Positions 7,577-15,944 of a stretch of DNA of 64,000 bases are shown here, in pieces. The notes under the pieces were generated by a model. That model was not told where the DNA came from. It worked only from the letters and a program-made list of their open reading frames with translations, and searched no databases. This stretch comes from Nitrospira sp. Lineage in GTDB: Bacteria > Nitrospirota > Nitrospiria > Nitrospirales > Nitrospiraceae. The position numbers and the translations under genes were made by a program. Location: assembly GCA_024331045.1 (NCBI GenBank), contig JANDJC010000001.1, positions 62,001 to 126,000 on the forward strand, read 5' to 3'. Positions within the stretch are counted from its first letter, which is position 1. Each line of letters starts with the position of its first letter.

Positions 7577-9032
7577 CCGGCTTGTCCTCGATTATAATCC
7601 CTAAGGATGAAAGCTTGCGGCGAATCTCGTCGGCCTTCTTGAAGTCCTTTCGTTGGCGAGCCTCTCCCCGCTCCTTCACAAGACGTTCAATTTCATCATC
7701 GCTCAAACGAGTTGGCCCGGAAGCTCCCCCTTCGCGTTCATGTGCTGCATGGTGCCCAGGTAAACCAGAGAACGAGGCGCCAAACTGCCACGCCTCCAAC
7801 TGAAATAAGCCTAGGACCTTGCCCATTGTCCGAAACGCCTGCCTCGCTTGCGTTCGCCCCTGGTTCGATAACCCGCTTGCGAGTAACTTGTTGATCTCGC
7901 CACGCAGGCCCTGAAGCGCCGCAATCGCCATTGGAGTGTTGAGGTCATCGTCCATCGCCCGGACAAACGACATTCGCGCCCGCTCGATGACGCCATTAAT
8001 ATCACCGTCGCCTTGGGTGGCTGTGTCGTTCGGCTCTTTCAGTCGCTCAAACAGATCATAGAATCCGTTTAAGGCATTCTTCGCCTCTTTCAACGCCTGA
8101 TCAGAAAAATCCACCGGCCCGCGATACTGGGTGGATAACAGAAAATATCGCAGCACCTCTCCCGTCACCGGTTCCGGCCATTCAGACTTGGCGAAGATCT
8201 CCCGGATCGTAAAGAAGTTGCCAAGCGATTTGGACATTTTCTCCTGATTGACCTGGACAAAGCCGTTATGCACCCAGAACCGGGCAAATTCCTTTCCCGT
8301 CGCCCCACATGACTGGGCGATTTCGTTTTCGTGATGCGGGAAGATGAGGTCCATCCCGCCGCCGTGAATATCAAACGTCTCGCCCAGATGTTTGATCGAC
8401 ATCGCGGAACATTCAATGTGCCATCCCGGCCGACCCGGCCCCCATGGACTGAGCCAGGAGGGCTCACCCGGTTTACTGTGTTTCCAAAGGGCAAAATCCA
8501 TGGGGTGGCGTTTTCGCTCGTCCACCTCCACGCGGGCGCCAGCCTGCAAATCTTCCAGCCGCCGTTTGGACAGCCGCCCATAGGGCGGATAGGTGGCCAC
8601 GTTGAAGTACACATCTCCGTCCACGACGTAGGCCAATCCCTTGTCAATGAGGACCTCCGTCAGCCGAATGATGTCCTCGATGTGCTCCGTCGCCTTCGGT
8701 TCCTCCGTTGCGCGCCTGATGCCCAGTCTGTCCATGTCCTCATAGTAGGCTTCAATAAACCGGCTGGTGATGGCTTCACAGGGAACTCCTTGCTCCCGAG
8801 CCCGCGCGATGATCTTGTCATCCACATCGGTAAAGTTTTTCACGAACCGTACGGTATAGCCGCTGTACTCTAAATACCGCCGCAAGACGTCGAAGACGAG
8901 AGCGTTCCTTGCATGGCCGACGTGGCAATAGTCATAGACGGTCACGCCACAGACGTACATGCCGACCATTGGCGGATTGAGCGGCTCGAAGGGTTCCCGT
9001 TTACCTGTCAGCGTATTAAACAGATGCAGCAT
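7551..9032 (-). CDS. cysS: Cysteinyl-tRNA synthetase
   Basis: Class I aminoacyl-tRNA synthetase charging tRNA-Cys. It shows the zinc ligand Cys in MYVCGVTVYD, the HIGH-like HVGHARNALVFD, CSAMSIKHLGETFDIHGGGMDLIFPHHENEIAQS and the KMSKS loop. A C-terminal anticodon-binding region ends in the usual RxxxDxxRxxLxxxGIxxxD pattern. I chose the ATG at 9032 (493 residues; MLHLFNTLTGKRE is the family N-terminus), 10 bp after the dedA stop; an upstream start at 9116 would add 28 atypical residues. No T-box leader is visible. Confidence 0.97.
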   Translation of the reverse strand: MLHLFNTLTGKREPFEPLNPPMVGMYVCGVTVYDYCHVGHARNALVFDVLRRYLEYSGYTVRFVKNFTDVDDKIIARAREQGVPCEAITSRFIEAYYEDMDRLGIRRATEEPKATEHIEDIIRLTEVLIDKGLAYVVDGDVYFNVATYPPYGRLSKRRLEDLQAGARVEVDERKRHPMDFALWKHSKPGEPSWLSPWGPGRPGWHIECSAMSIKHLGETFDIHGGGMDLIFPHHENEIAQSCGATGKEFARFWVHNGFVQVNQEKMSKSLGNFFTIREIFAKSEWPEPVTGEVLRYFLLSTQYRGPVDFSDQALKEAKNALNGFYDLFERLKEPNDTATQGDGDINGVIERARMSFVRAMDDDLNTPMAIAALQGLRGEINKLLASGLSNQGRTQARQAFRTMGKVLGLFQLEAWQFGASFSGLPGHHAAHEREGGASGPTRLSDDEIERLVKERGEARQRKDFKKADEIRRKLSSLGIIIEDKPDGTSRWKR

Positions 9033-9042
9033 GGTGAAATGA

Positions 9043-9678
9043 TCATGATTCAACCTGACGTCGAGGCCAATGCGACCACACGAAATACATCGCGGCCAGC
9101 ACCAACCCTCCCCCAATCACGACATCAAACTGATGGAAGTACTCCCGCAGGTGATCCCATTCCTCACCCAACCGAACGCCAAGATAAGCGAGCCCATAAC
9201 ACCAGGGGAGTGCACCAACAAAGGTAAACAACGCGAAGCGCGGAAAATTCATCCTGGCAATGCCGGCAGGCAGCGAAATGAACGTCCGCACCACGGGTAA
9301 CATCCGGCTGAAGAACACAGCGGCTTCTCCATATCTGGCAAACCATTGGTCGGCGATATCAAGATCGCGTCGAGACATCAACAAGTATCGTCCATATCGT
9401 TCGACCAACGGTCGGCCGCCCCACACGCCAGCCCAATAGGCCACGATGGAGCCGATCAGATTGCCAGTGGCTCCGGCCAGCGTCACCCCCCACATCGTAA
9501 ATTGACCAGTCGCCACTAGATAACCGGAAAAGGGCATAATGATTTCGCTTGGAAGCGGAATACAGGCGCTTTCGATCGCCATTGTCATGACAATGCCGGT
9601 GTAGCCGAACAGGGAGATCGTCTCGATGACGAAGTGGCTGAGCTTGGCGAGCATCCACTCGATGGCCTGGCCGATCAC
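9043..9678 (-). CDS. DedA-family membrane protein
   Basis: 211-residue inner-membrane protein of the DedA/SNARE-associated (PF09335) family, proposed lipid-carrier scramblases such as undecaprenyl-phosphate flippases. Seen directly: the N-terminal hydrophobic hairpin, ESACIPLPSEIIMPFSGYL, the glycine-rich GATGNLIGSIVAYWAG, and the conserved FFSRMLPVVRTFISLPAGIARM with its essential arginines. It overlaps the surE stop by four bases and is followed closely by cysS, so it sits in a surE-dedA-cysS-rlmB operon. Substrate unknown. Confidence 0.92.
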   Translation of the reverse strand: MIGQAIEWMLAKLSHFVIETISLFGYTGIVMTMAIESACIPLPSEIIMPFSGYLVATGQFTMWGVTLAGATGNLIGSIVAYWAGVWGGRPLVERYGRYLLMSRRDLDIADQWFARYGEAAVFFSRMLPVVRTFISLPAGIARMNFPRFALFTFVGALPWCYGLAYLGVRLGEEWDHLREYFHQFDVVIGGGLVLAAMYFVWSHWPRRQVES

Positions 9679-10496
9679 GTCTGACGCCGCCTCTTCCGGT
9701 GATTCACCGATGGACTGAGCCGGTGATTGGCACTCCGCCTGTTCCGTGCCTGGAGTATCGATTCCCAGGCTCGGAACCGGTCCAGCGCACTGTAGTTCGT
9801 CGTATCGAGCCGAAGGGGGGTTAGTGAAACGGCTCCCTCCGCGATGGCCTCGTGATCGGAATCTTTGCTACGACTCCACGACAGGCGGGTCCCCGCGATC
9901 CAGTAGTAGCATCGTCCATGGGGATCGACTTTCTCAATAATGGGATTGTCGAACCGTCTGCGGCTGAGCGCGGTGACCCGCACGCCGACAATCGACCTGA
10001 GCGGGCGATCCGGAATATTAAGATTGACCAGCGTTTCCTCCGGCAACCCCTCCTCCATGATCAATCGAGCCACCAGGACCGCATAATGTGCCCCCACGTT
10101 GAAACGAAACCGGCCCTGCCCTTCCTGGGAGACCGCCATCGACGCCACGCCAAGAATCGTTCCTTCCACGGCGGCGGATACGGTTCCTGAATAGAGCACA
10201 TCGTCGCCTAGATTCACTCCCCGATTAATACCAGAGACCACCAATTGGGGAGGCTTGGGCATGATTCTCTGCACCGCCAGATTGACACAGTCCACCGGCG
10301 TCCCGCTGACCGCATAGATTCGTTTCCCGATGGCATGGACCCGCAGAGGCTTGTGGAGTGTCACGGCATGAGCCACGGCGGTTCGTTCACGATCGGGCGC
10401 CACGACCCACACCTCGCCGAGTTTCGTCATGGCAGAAGCCAGCGCCTGGAGGCCAGCGGAATGGATACCGTCATCGTTGGTCACCAGAATACGCAT
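9675..10496 (-). CDS. surE: 5'/3'-nucleotidase SurE
   Basis: Metal-dependent phosphatase hydrolysing nucleoside monophosphates, linked to stationary-phase survival. N-terminal MRILVTNDDGIHSAGL carries the metal-binding DD pair. VAPDRERTAVAHAVTLHKPLR, VSGTPVDCVNLA and VVSGINRGVNLGDDVLYSGTVSAAVEG are all family signatures. The 273 residues are close to typical. First gene of the surE-dedA-cysS-rlmB run. The last 20 or so residues are basic and unlike the family. Confidence 0.95.
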   Translation of the reverse strand: MRILVTNDDGIHSAGLQALASAMTKLGEVWVVAPDRERTAVAHAVTLHKPLRVHAIGKRIYAVSGTPVDCVNLAVQRIMPKPPQLVVSGINRGVNLGDDVLYSGTVSAAVEGTILGVASMAVSQEGQGRFRFNVGAHYAVLVARLIMEEGLPEETLVNLNIPDRPLRSIVGVRVTALSRRRFDNPIIEKVDPHGRCYYWIAGTRLSWSRSKDSDHEAIAEGAVSLTPLRLDTTNYSALDRFRAWESILQARNRRSANHRLSPSVNHRKRRRQT

Positions 10497-10697
10497 TGTC
10501 TTCGTTCCGTCAAAACATCCACCTCTCGGCCCCTGCTATCCACTTCGTGACCCTGCCTTGTGGGTGAGGTGCCCGGATGGCGGTCCTTGAAGTCTTCGAG
10601 AAGTCTTTGTAACGGGAATGGAACGGTAGGAAACCCCTGGCCCGTGAGCCTCGCCCCCACAAACTCAGGGCATATCACGTTCCCCTCATCGCCTCAT

Positions 10698-10774
10698 TGG
10701 TCGGGGCGGCGGGATTTGAACCCACGACCACTCGCACCCCAAGCGAGTGCGCTACCGGGCTGCGCCACGCCCCG
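10698..10774 (-). tRNA. tRNA-Pro (GGG)
   Basis: On the reverse strand the sequence starts CGGGGCG and ends CGCCCCG-A-CCA, giving a perfect 7-bp acceptor stem with an encoded CCA. The anticodon arm CTCGC-TTGGGGT-GCGAG gives anticodon GGG, and the T arm carries GGTTCAAAT. The D loop has the usual AGCCCGGTAGCGC. Confidence 0.97.
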
Positions 10775-10859
10775 ACTCGATGTGTGGACCAGTTGTCGCT
10801 CGTCTGCCCCTACGCCTTCACGCAAAAACAATAGGAACCTTTCCATTCCTTATTGTTGC

Positions 10860-11216
10860 CTATCGCGAATGGGCCTCGATGAGGTCGACGATCGCTTGGA
10901 GGTCTCCCCTGAGCTTCTTTGCGATTTCTCTGGGTGGAAGCGGCCGCGATGAGGCCCGTGTCCGGCGGACCCAATATCGTTTGACCCCTTCTAACGTATG
11001 GCCTTCCTCGTAAAGCATGCGTTTGATTTCCAGAATCGTCTCAATATCTCGTTGCACATACAATCGCTGGTTACCACTGCTTTTCCTCGGTTTGAGAAAG
11101 CTGAACTGCGACTCCCAGAAACGGAGGACATACGCGGGAACCTTCGTTAGTTTGCTGACCTCTCCAATCTTATAAAAAATTTTACTCCCCAGCCTGGGTT
11201 CCTCTCCCCTGCCCAT
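10860..11216 (-). CDS. MerR-family HTH regulator
   Basis: 118 residues. A winged-helix MerR domain covers most of the protein: [28 protein letters not shown], then [36 protein letters not shown]. There are no effector-binding cysteines or B12 domain, so it resembles the short MerR proteins often found next to ihfA in deltaproteobacteria and Nitrospirota. GAGGG precedes the ATG. It lies 190 bp after ihfA on the same strand and may be cotranscribed. Target unknown. Confidence 0.88.
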   Translation of the reverse strand: MGRGEEPRLGSKIFYKIGEVSKLTKVPAYVLRFWESQFSFLKPRKSSGNQRLYVQRDIETILEIKRMLYEEGHTLEGVKRYWVRRTRASSRPLPPREIAKKLRGDLQAIVDLIEAHSR

Positions 11217-11407
11217 GACCGGCCCTCAGTTGCCACCTCGCGGAACGCAACCGGATTCCAGCACACCACGATGAGGGTCCCGTCACCATACCATGCCCCC
11301 GATCGGGAAGTGCCGCTCCTGTGCCCATTGTAATCGCTGAGCAGCCCAATGGCCCTCAGATACCTTGCTGAGGAATGAACATGTGCGGACGTCGGTGCTC
11401 CGCCTCC

Positions 11408-11683
11408 TTATGAGTTCACGTATTTCTTAAACACTTGGCTCGGCCGGAAGGTGACCACCCGGCGTGGGGTGATCCCGATTTCCTCGCCGGTACGGGGATT
11501 GCGCCCCTTCCGAGGACCTTTGCTTCGCACAATAAAATTTCCGAACCCGGCGATTTTCACCGACTCTCCCTTTTGCAGGACGGATTTGAGGAGATTCAAT
11601 ACCAGCTCAACGATGTTGGCTGCCTCGTTTTTGGGAATTCCCACCTGCTTGAAGATCTCATTGGCAATGTCTGCTTTCCTCAT
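11408..11683 (-). CDS. ihfA: Integration host factor / HU-family protein, alpha-like
   Basis: 91-residue histone-like DNA-bending protein. MRKADIANEIFKQVGIPKNEAANIVELVLNLL (helical body) precedes the beta-arm GFGNFIVRSKGPRKGRNPRTGEEIGITPRRVVTFRPS with the intercalating-proline motif RNPRTGE. The ending VFKKYVNS fits IhfA better than HU. GGAGGG is seven bases before the ATG. The IhfA name is by similarity of length and motif; HU or IhfB cannot be fully excluded. Confidence 0.88.
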   Translation of the reverse strand: MRKADIANEIFKQVGIPKNEAANIVELVLNLLKSVLQKGESVKIAGFGNFIVRSKGPRKGRNPRTGEEIGITPRRVVTFRPSQVFKKYVNS

Positions 11684-11795
11684 AACGACCCTCCAGCCAT
11701 CCCGTCCTCCTTTCCACTTGTTCTCTCCTCTTTTTCCAACCCTCTCACCAAGGGGAAAGGAGTTTTCTTGAATTTACGTAAGGTTAGGATGGCTG

Positions 11796-13478
11796 TCAAG
11801 ACAGAGAATGCGACGGCGGCTTCGTCTCAATCTGTTTGTCGGCCGCAAGAAGTTTATATTCGATGCTGTCGGCCAACGCCTGCCAGCTCGCCTCGATGAT
11901 ATTCTCGGAGACACCGACGGTCCCCCACTTGTCCTTCTGGTCACCCGATTCGATTAAGACCCGAACCTTGGACTGGGTCCCCTGATTTCCCGACAAGACC
12001 CGAACCTTGTAATCAAGCAACTTCACTTCTTTCAATTGCGGATAGAACTTCTCAAGGGATTTACGCAACGCATGGTCCAACGCATTAACAGGGCCTGATC
12101 CCACCGCCGCTGTGTGTTCGACCATGTCACCGACCTTGACCATGACGGTCGCTTCGGAGAGGGAAGGACCATCCTCCTGTTTTTTTTCTACGATCACGCG
12201 GAATCCCAAGAGTTGAAATGACGGGGTATGGTTACCCACCGCCTTGCGCACGAGTAACTCGAACGAGCCTTCAGCCCCCTCAAACTGGTATCCCTGACTT
12301 TCTCGTTCCTTAAGCGTGTTAACCAGTTCTTGAACCTTGGCATGGTCCTTGGCCAGTTTGATCCCATAGGCTTCGGCCTTTTCTACAACTCCGCTGCGCC
12401 CCACGTTATCGGAAACCAGCACACGCTGTCGATTGCCGACCACCGTCGGATCTATGTGTTCATAGGTCGCAGGATTTTTGAGCACGGCGTGAATATGGAC
12501 TCCTCCCTTATGGGCAAAGGCCGCGTCGCCCACGTAGGGCTGATGTTTGTTCGGCATCAGATTGGCGATTTCTGTAACAAACCCCGACACTTCCTTGAGT
12601 CGGCTCAGACGATCAGGGAGTGCTCGTCGGTTCATCTTCAATTCCAGATTGGGAATGATCGAACAGAGATTGGCGTTTCCGCACCGTTCGCCGATACCGT
12701 TGATCGTCCCCTGAACCTGCACGATGCCCATCTCAACGGCGACAAGCGAGTTCGCGACGGCCATCTCGCAGTCGTTGTGCGCGTGAATGCCCAGCGGAAC
12801 CGGACATTCGCGCCGGACTTCTTCGCAAATCCGCCGGATCTCCCACGGCATGGTCCCGCCATTCGTGTCGCAGAGGATCACCCGTTCAGCACCGGCTTTC
12901 ACTGCCTTCTGTAGGGTTTGCAGCGCGTAATCCGGGTCTGCCTTGTATCCGTCAAAGAAGTGCTCAGCGTCGTAGAATACTCGCCGACCCTTCTCGCGAA
13001 GATAGGCGATAGAGTCTTCGATCAGCTCAAGATTTTTTGCCAAAGAAATGCCCAGCGCATCAGTAACGTGCAGCGGCCATGTTTTTCCAAACAGGGTGAT
13101 GGTCTTCGTCTCCGCAGCCAGCAAGGCTTGAAGGTTTTGGTCCTTCTGAACGGGATTACTGGCCTTCCTTGTCGATCCAAAGGCCACGACGGTAGCATGG
13201 AGAGGAATCGTCTTGATGAGCCGAAAGAACTCGATGTCCTTCGGATTTGCTCCCGGCCACCCCCCTTCAATATAGTGCACGCCCAATTCGTCGAGCTTTT
13301 GGGCGATCCGCACCTTATCTTCAACCGAGAAACTGACATCTTCTGCCTGGGCCCCATCGCGCAGGGTAGTGTCGTAGATCTCCAGCGACGACACCTGGGC
13401 GTTAGAGAGCCCTGCCGGCCGGTTCGTTTCTTGATGAGCCGTTGGGGAACGACGCGGAGTCGATACCGTTCGACGCAT
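11796..13478 (-). CDS. cimA: Citramalate synthase (CimA type)
   Basis: Claisen-condensing enzyme of the HMGL-like family, expected to join acetyl-CoA and pyruvate to (R)-citramalate for threonine-independent isoleucine synthesis. The TIM barrel opens [23 protein letters not shown] (catalytic Arg and metal Asp), continues with [13 protein letters not shown] and [12 protein letters not shown], and has the metal histidines in [14 protein letters not shown] and the [15 protein letters not shown] loop. A C-terminal LeuA dimer/allosteric domain follows. The [11 protein letters not shown] segment favours CimA over LeuA or homocitrate synthase. The N-terminal 30 residues look disordered. No strong ribosome binding site precedes the ATG, so a slightly later start is possible. 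Confidence 0.9.
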   Translation of the reverse strand: MRRTVSTPRRSPTAHQETNRPAGLSNAQVSSLEIYDTTLRDGAQAEDVSFSVEDKVRIAQKLDELGVHYIEGGWPGANPKDIEFFRLIKTIPLHATVVAFGSTRKASNPVQKDQNLQALLAAETKTITLFGKTWPLHVTDALGISLAKNLELIEDSIAYLREKGRRVFYDAEHFFDGYKADPDYALQTLQKAVKAGAERVILCDTNGGTMPWEIRRICEEVRRECPVPLGIHAHNDCEMAVANSLVAVEMGIVQVQGTINGIGERCGNANLCSIIPNLELKMNRRALPDRLSRLKEVSGFVTEIANLMPNKHQPYVGDAAFAHKGGVHIHAVLKNPATYEHIDPTVVGNRQRVLVSDNVGRSGVVEKAEAYGIKLAKDHAKVQELVNTLKERESQGYQFEGAEGSFELLVRKAVGNHTPSFQLLGFRVIVEKKQEDGPSLSEATVMVKVGDMVEHTAAVGSGPVNALDHALRKSLEKFYPQLKEVKLLDYKVRVLSGNQGTQSKVRVLIESGDQKDKWGTVGVSENIIEASWQALADSIEYKLLAADKQIETKPPSHSLS

Positions 13479-13584
13479 GGTGCAAGGGTACCAAGAGCAG
13501 GGGCTTCCTGTCGAGACATCAAACGGCTTTCACGAGTGGAGCAAGTCTGTGCGGATCCCCTAGCTCCACGTCTGTTGGCGAGAT

Positions 13585-13842
13585 ATGGGCTCTCCTCGAA
13601 CTTACAACAGACCCGCTACGGAAGACCCGCTACAGATCGTCCATCCAACGCCGCTCAACGGGCGGGCAGAGCTGTTTTCTCCGTTTCCGCCCGCCTCCTT
13701 GACCGGACTGTCATGGGAAGCATATGCTGAACTTCCGATGGAGATCCGGTGGCGTGAGGGGGGGCGACACCGGCTCAATCCCCTAAGCCCAGCACCGCCG
13801 TACCGGATCGAGAAGGCTGATTTGTTCGCTGGCGCGCCGTAG
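13585..13842 (+). CDS. Hypothetical small protein
   Basis: 85-residue open frame ending 9 bp before the DUF1566-domain gene. Composition and codon use look protein-like (SLTGLSWEAYAELPMEIRWREGG), unlike typical shadow frames, and GCGAG lies just upstream of the ATG. Near its 5' end an 11-bp direct repeat (AGACCCGCTAC, 13609-13619 and 13623-13633) is part of the coding sequence. No domain, signal peptide or membrane segment was recognised. It could be spurious. The rest of the cimA to DUF1566 gap (13479-13584) shows nothing else. Confidence 0.45.
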   Translation: MGSPRTYNRPATEDPLQIVHPTPLNGRAELFSPFPPASLTGLSWEAYAELPMEIRWREGGRHRLNPLSPAPPYRIEKADLFAGAP

Positions 13843-13851
13843 CAATTCTCT

Positions 13852-14451
13852 ATGCAGCCCAGATGGTTCTTGGTCATGGCCCTCATCATCGGTATCGGCA
13901 GTCTTGCTCTTTTGGCCTACCTCCTGTCCCGATCGTTGGCAGGTCCGTCCATTGGCAAGGAGGAACTCTTGGCGGAAATTGTCAAAGATTGGCAGGCAGC
14001 CCACCCAGCAGAGCATCGGTTTGAGGTCCTGCCTTCGTTCAACAACGCGGCCGTCTTGGACAAGGAAACTGGCCTGATCTGGGAACTGGCGCCGGATCCT
14101 ACGCCCGTCACATGGAACGACGCCCGTGCTGTATGCGGACGTCGGGTGGTCGGAGGCCAAAAGGGATGGCGCCTACCCTCCCCTGCTGAGATGCGGAGCC
14201 TCGTCGGACCAGCGATCGACGCACCAGGCCCTCATATTCCTCCTGGCCATCCGTTCCAAAACGTCGCCCAGACCTCCTACTGGACCGTTGTGCCCGAAGC
14301 CAATCAGCCGCCCTACGCCCGTTACCTCGATGCCTTTCTAGGGAATGTCTTAAGCTTCGTCAAGATCTACACCTTCCCGGTCTGGTGTGTTCGCGGCCCT
14401 GTCCGCACAGAAAGTTGGCCGCTGGTACCTGACGGAACCAGCGGATCGTAA
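13852..14451 (+). CDS. Membrane-anchored DUF1566 (Lcl-type) domain protein
   Basis: 199 residues. A single N-terminal membrane helix (about 6-26, FLVMALIIGIGSLALLAYLL) is followed by an exported domain with the DUF1566 pattern: VLDKETGLIWE, W.DA...C, GWRLPSPAEMRSLV, SYWT and VWCVRG. The fold is C-type-lectin-like, related to the SUMF1 domains encoded 2-4 kb away. Function unknown; the position near the SUMF1-fold genes may be meaningful. It converges on carH. Confidence 0.8.
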   Translation: MQPRWFLVMALIIGIGSLALLAYLLSRSLAGPSIGKEELLAEIVKDWQAAHPAEHRFEVLPSFNNAAVLDKETGLIWELAPDPTPVTWNDARAVCGRRVVGGQKGWRLPSPAEMRSLVGPAIDAPGPHIPPGHPFQNVAQTSYWTVVPEANQPPYARYLDAFLGNVLSFVKIYTFPVWCVRGPVRTESWPLVPDGTSGS

Positions 14452-14533
14452 CTGCCCAAGCACTGACTGCTCCTCGAGTGGCACGTCTCAACGAACCACC
14501 TCGACATTCCCCTCCCACGATCAGCCTCACCGA

Positions 14534-15457
14534 CTATGAAGAATGGGGGACGGCGAATCGTTCCGCTAACAATCTGGTGAGACGACGCTGGAATTGAATC
14601 AGGTCATCGAGTAACTCGACGCGGGTTCCGCGCAACATCCCCTCCAGAGCACGGGCTCCCTCCCCTCCCATGGCCACGGGCCACCGTGCCGCCACATCAT
14701 CCAATTCCCTCAGAAGCTGTATCGTGTTGTCGGGTGATCTCACTTCGGTGAGGGATAAGAGAACAAGCTCCGGTTTGATTCGGTCACAAAACGACGCCAA
14801 GGAAGCAGTTGGAAGATTAGGGCCAAGATAGTACACGTGACAGCCCCGCATGGCGGCCAGGTACGCGACGGCCTGCGCTCCAATTTCATGCCATTCGCCC
14901 TCTGGGCAGGCAATCAGGAGTCGTGGTCCATGTTCATTGACCGGCAACTGGTTCATGACGGCAAAGAGTTTCTGTTGAATGAGCTTCGTCACATAATGTT
15001 CGACCGCGATGTCGATTTTTCCTTGGTGCCAAAGCTCCCCCACCAGCCGTTCTAACGGAAGCAGGATCCGCTGAATAGCCTCTTCAAATGGAATGACAGC
15101 CACTGCCCCGTTGAGTTTTTGCTCAAAGCGGACCTTATCGAGAGGATCAAGGCACGCAGCTAATTCCTCAAGGAGTGTCTGCAGAGGGGCCAGTTCTTGT
15201 TGCTTGGGCACTGCATCCAGCCTCATACGCTGAAGCAAGGACTCCCGCCCTTCAATTGCCAGGGCGCCAATGGTCTGGCCTCGATCTAGTTCTTCTTTCA
15301 AGAACCTCAATAAGGCCACATCTTCATCGGTGTATTCTCGGTAGCGATTGGGACTGCGGAGAGGCTTGACAAGTCCGTATCGCTTCTCCCAGACCCGTAT
15401 TACATCTCTGGATAGACCGGTTAATTTTGCAACCCTGTGAATTCTATGGGCTTTCAT
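14534..15457 (-). CDS. carH: CarH/LitR-type B12-dependent photoreceptor repressor
   Basis: Cytoplasmic transcriptional repressor expected to bind DNA as an adenosylcobalamin-loaded tetramer in the dark and to release it when light breaks the Co-C bond. Residues 5-65 form a MerR winged helix (VAKLTGLSRDVIRVWEKRYG). Residues 90-175 fit the four-helix B12-capping bundle with W143-x9-E153-H154, the Wx9EH signature of light-sensing CarH proteins. Residues 178-300 are a Rossmann B12 domain with E188-W-H190-E-I-G193, the ExHxxG motif whose His ligates cobalt. Its target is probably the divergent operon carrying photolyase (start 15587), next to which a three-repeat operator lies. The start ATG 15457 is only 7 bp from a good -10 box, suggesting a leaderless mRNA. 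The symbol is by motif and context. Confidence 0.92.
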   Translation of the reverse strand: MKAHRIHRVAKLTGLSRDVIRVWEKRYGLVKPLRSPNRYREYTDEDVALLRFLKEELDRGQTIGALAIEGRESLLQRMRLDAVPKQQELAPLQTLLEELAACLDPLDKVRFEQKLNGAVAVIPFEEAIQRILLPLERLVGELWHQGKIDIAVEHYVTKLIQQKLFAVMNQLPVNEHGPRLLIACPEGEWHEIGAQAVAYLAAMRGCHVYYLGPNLPTASLASFCDRIKPELVLLSLTEVRSPDNTIQLLRELDDVAARWPVAMGGEGARALEGMLRGTRVELLDDLIQFQRRLTRLLAERFAVPHSS

Positions 15458-15463
15458 GTTTTT

Positions 15464-15492
15464 ATCCTAACGCGATGTCTAGCGTTTGTCAA
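15464..15492 (-). promoter_or_regulatory. carH promoter, probably leaderless
   Basis: On the reverse strand, consensus TTGACA (15492-15487), a 17-bp spacer and TAGGAT (15469-15464). The carH ATG begins 6 bases after the -10 box, so transcription should start at or within a base or two of the ATG. Confidence 0.65.
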
Positions 15493-15511
15493 TCGTTATA
15501 GAAAATAACTC

Positions 15512-15539
15512 TTGACAAAAATGAGTGTGTGTCTATACA
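15512..15539 (+). promoter_or_regulatory. Promoter of the light-response operon
   Basis: Consensus TTGACA (15512-15517), a 16-bp spacer and TATACA (15534-15539). The predicted start is near 15546, inside the direct-repeat operator. It lies back to back with the carH promoter, the two -35 boxes being 19 bp apart. Confidence 0.7.
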
Positions 15540-15570
15540 TTGAACACAGAATGAACGAACATTGAACAAC
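15538..15570 (+). promoter_or_regulatory. Candidate CarH operator: three 11-bp direct repeats
   Basis: Three contiguous 11-mers: CATTGAACACA (15538-15548), GAATGAACGAA (15549-15559) and CATTGAACAAC (15560-15570). The TGAAC core recurs at 15541, 15552 and 15563, an exact 11-bp period. CarH of Thermus binds three tandem 11-bp direct repeats in this geometry with one repeat over a promoter element. Here the first repeat covers the end of the -10 box, so bound protein would block initiation at the forward promoter. Repeats seen directly; CarH binding inferred. Confidence 0.7.
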
Positions 15571-15586
15571 TAACAAGGAGTCACCT

Positions 15587-15889
15587 ATGGCTTTTCTCAC
15601 TTTGTCACAACCAACCACGGAACCCCAAGTCGAAACCGGCATGCCCTCCTCCTCAACTTGGAACTTACCGGCCTCCTGCATGAGATGCGGAGGACTCATG
15701 GTTGATCATATCTGTATGGATCTCTGCAATACCGGCCATGAGCTCGAGTTCGCCGCGCTCCGATGTATTCAATGCGGCGATATTGTCGATCCTGTGATTC
15801 TGTACCACCGCCAGCGGGGCCAGACTCGGCCACCCATTGAACCATATCAAACGGCGACTCCCATCCCAGATCCGAAAGTGGCCCTCTAG
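15587..15889 (+). CDS. Small double zinc-ribbon protein
   Basis: 100 residues with two CxxC pairs, CMRCGG (about 31-36) and CIQCGD (about 64-69), plus further Cys/His between them (HICMDLCNTGHE), suggesting one or two bound zinc ions. The N-terminal 28 residues and C-terminal tail look unstructured. AAGGAG is six bases before the ATG. It is the first gene behind the operator-controlled promoter, so it should be strongly light-induced if the CarH model holds. Function unknown; a protein- or DNA-binding accessory role is possible. Confidence 0.85.
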   Translation: MAFLTLSQPTTEPQVETGMPSSSTWNLPASCMRCGGLMVDHICMDLCNTGHELEFAALRCIQCGDIVDPVILYHRQRGQTRPPIEPYQTATPIPDPKVAL

Positions 15890-15944
15890 AAGAGAGGTGA
15901 GGCTTCATAAACGACCGTTGCAATTTCTGCGAGGGAGGATAACC

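Noticed and set aside
9033-9042. T-box or other riboswitch ahead of cysS
   Set aside because: There are only 10 bases between dedA and cysS and no T-box sequence anywhere near.
9033-9116. N-terminal extension of cysS
   Set aside because: The added 28 residues are unlike the family and would overlap dedA; the ATG at 9032 gives the normal start.
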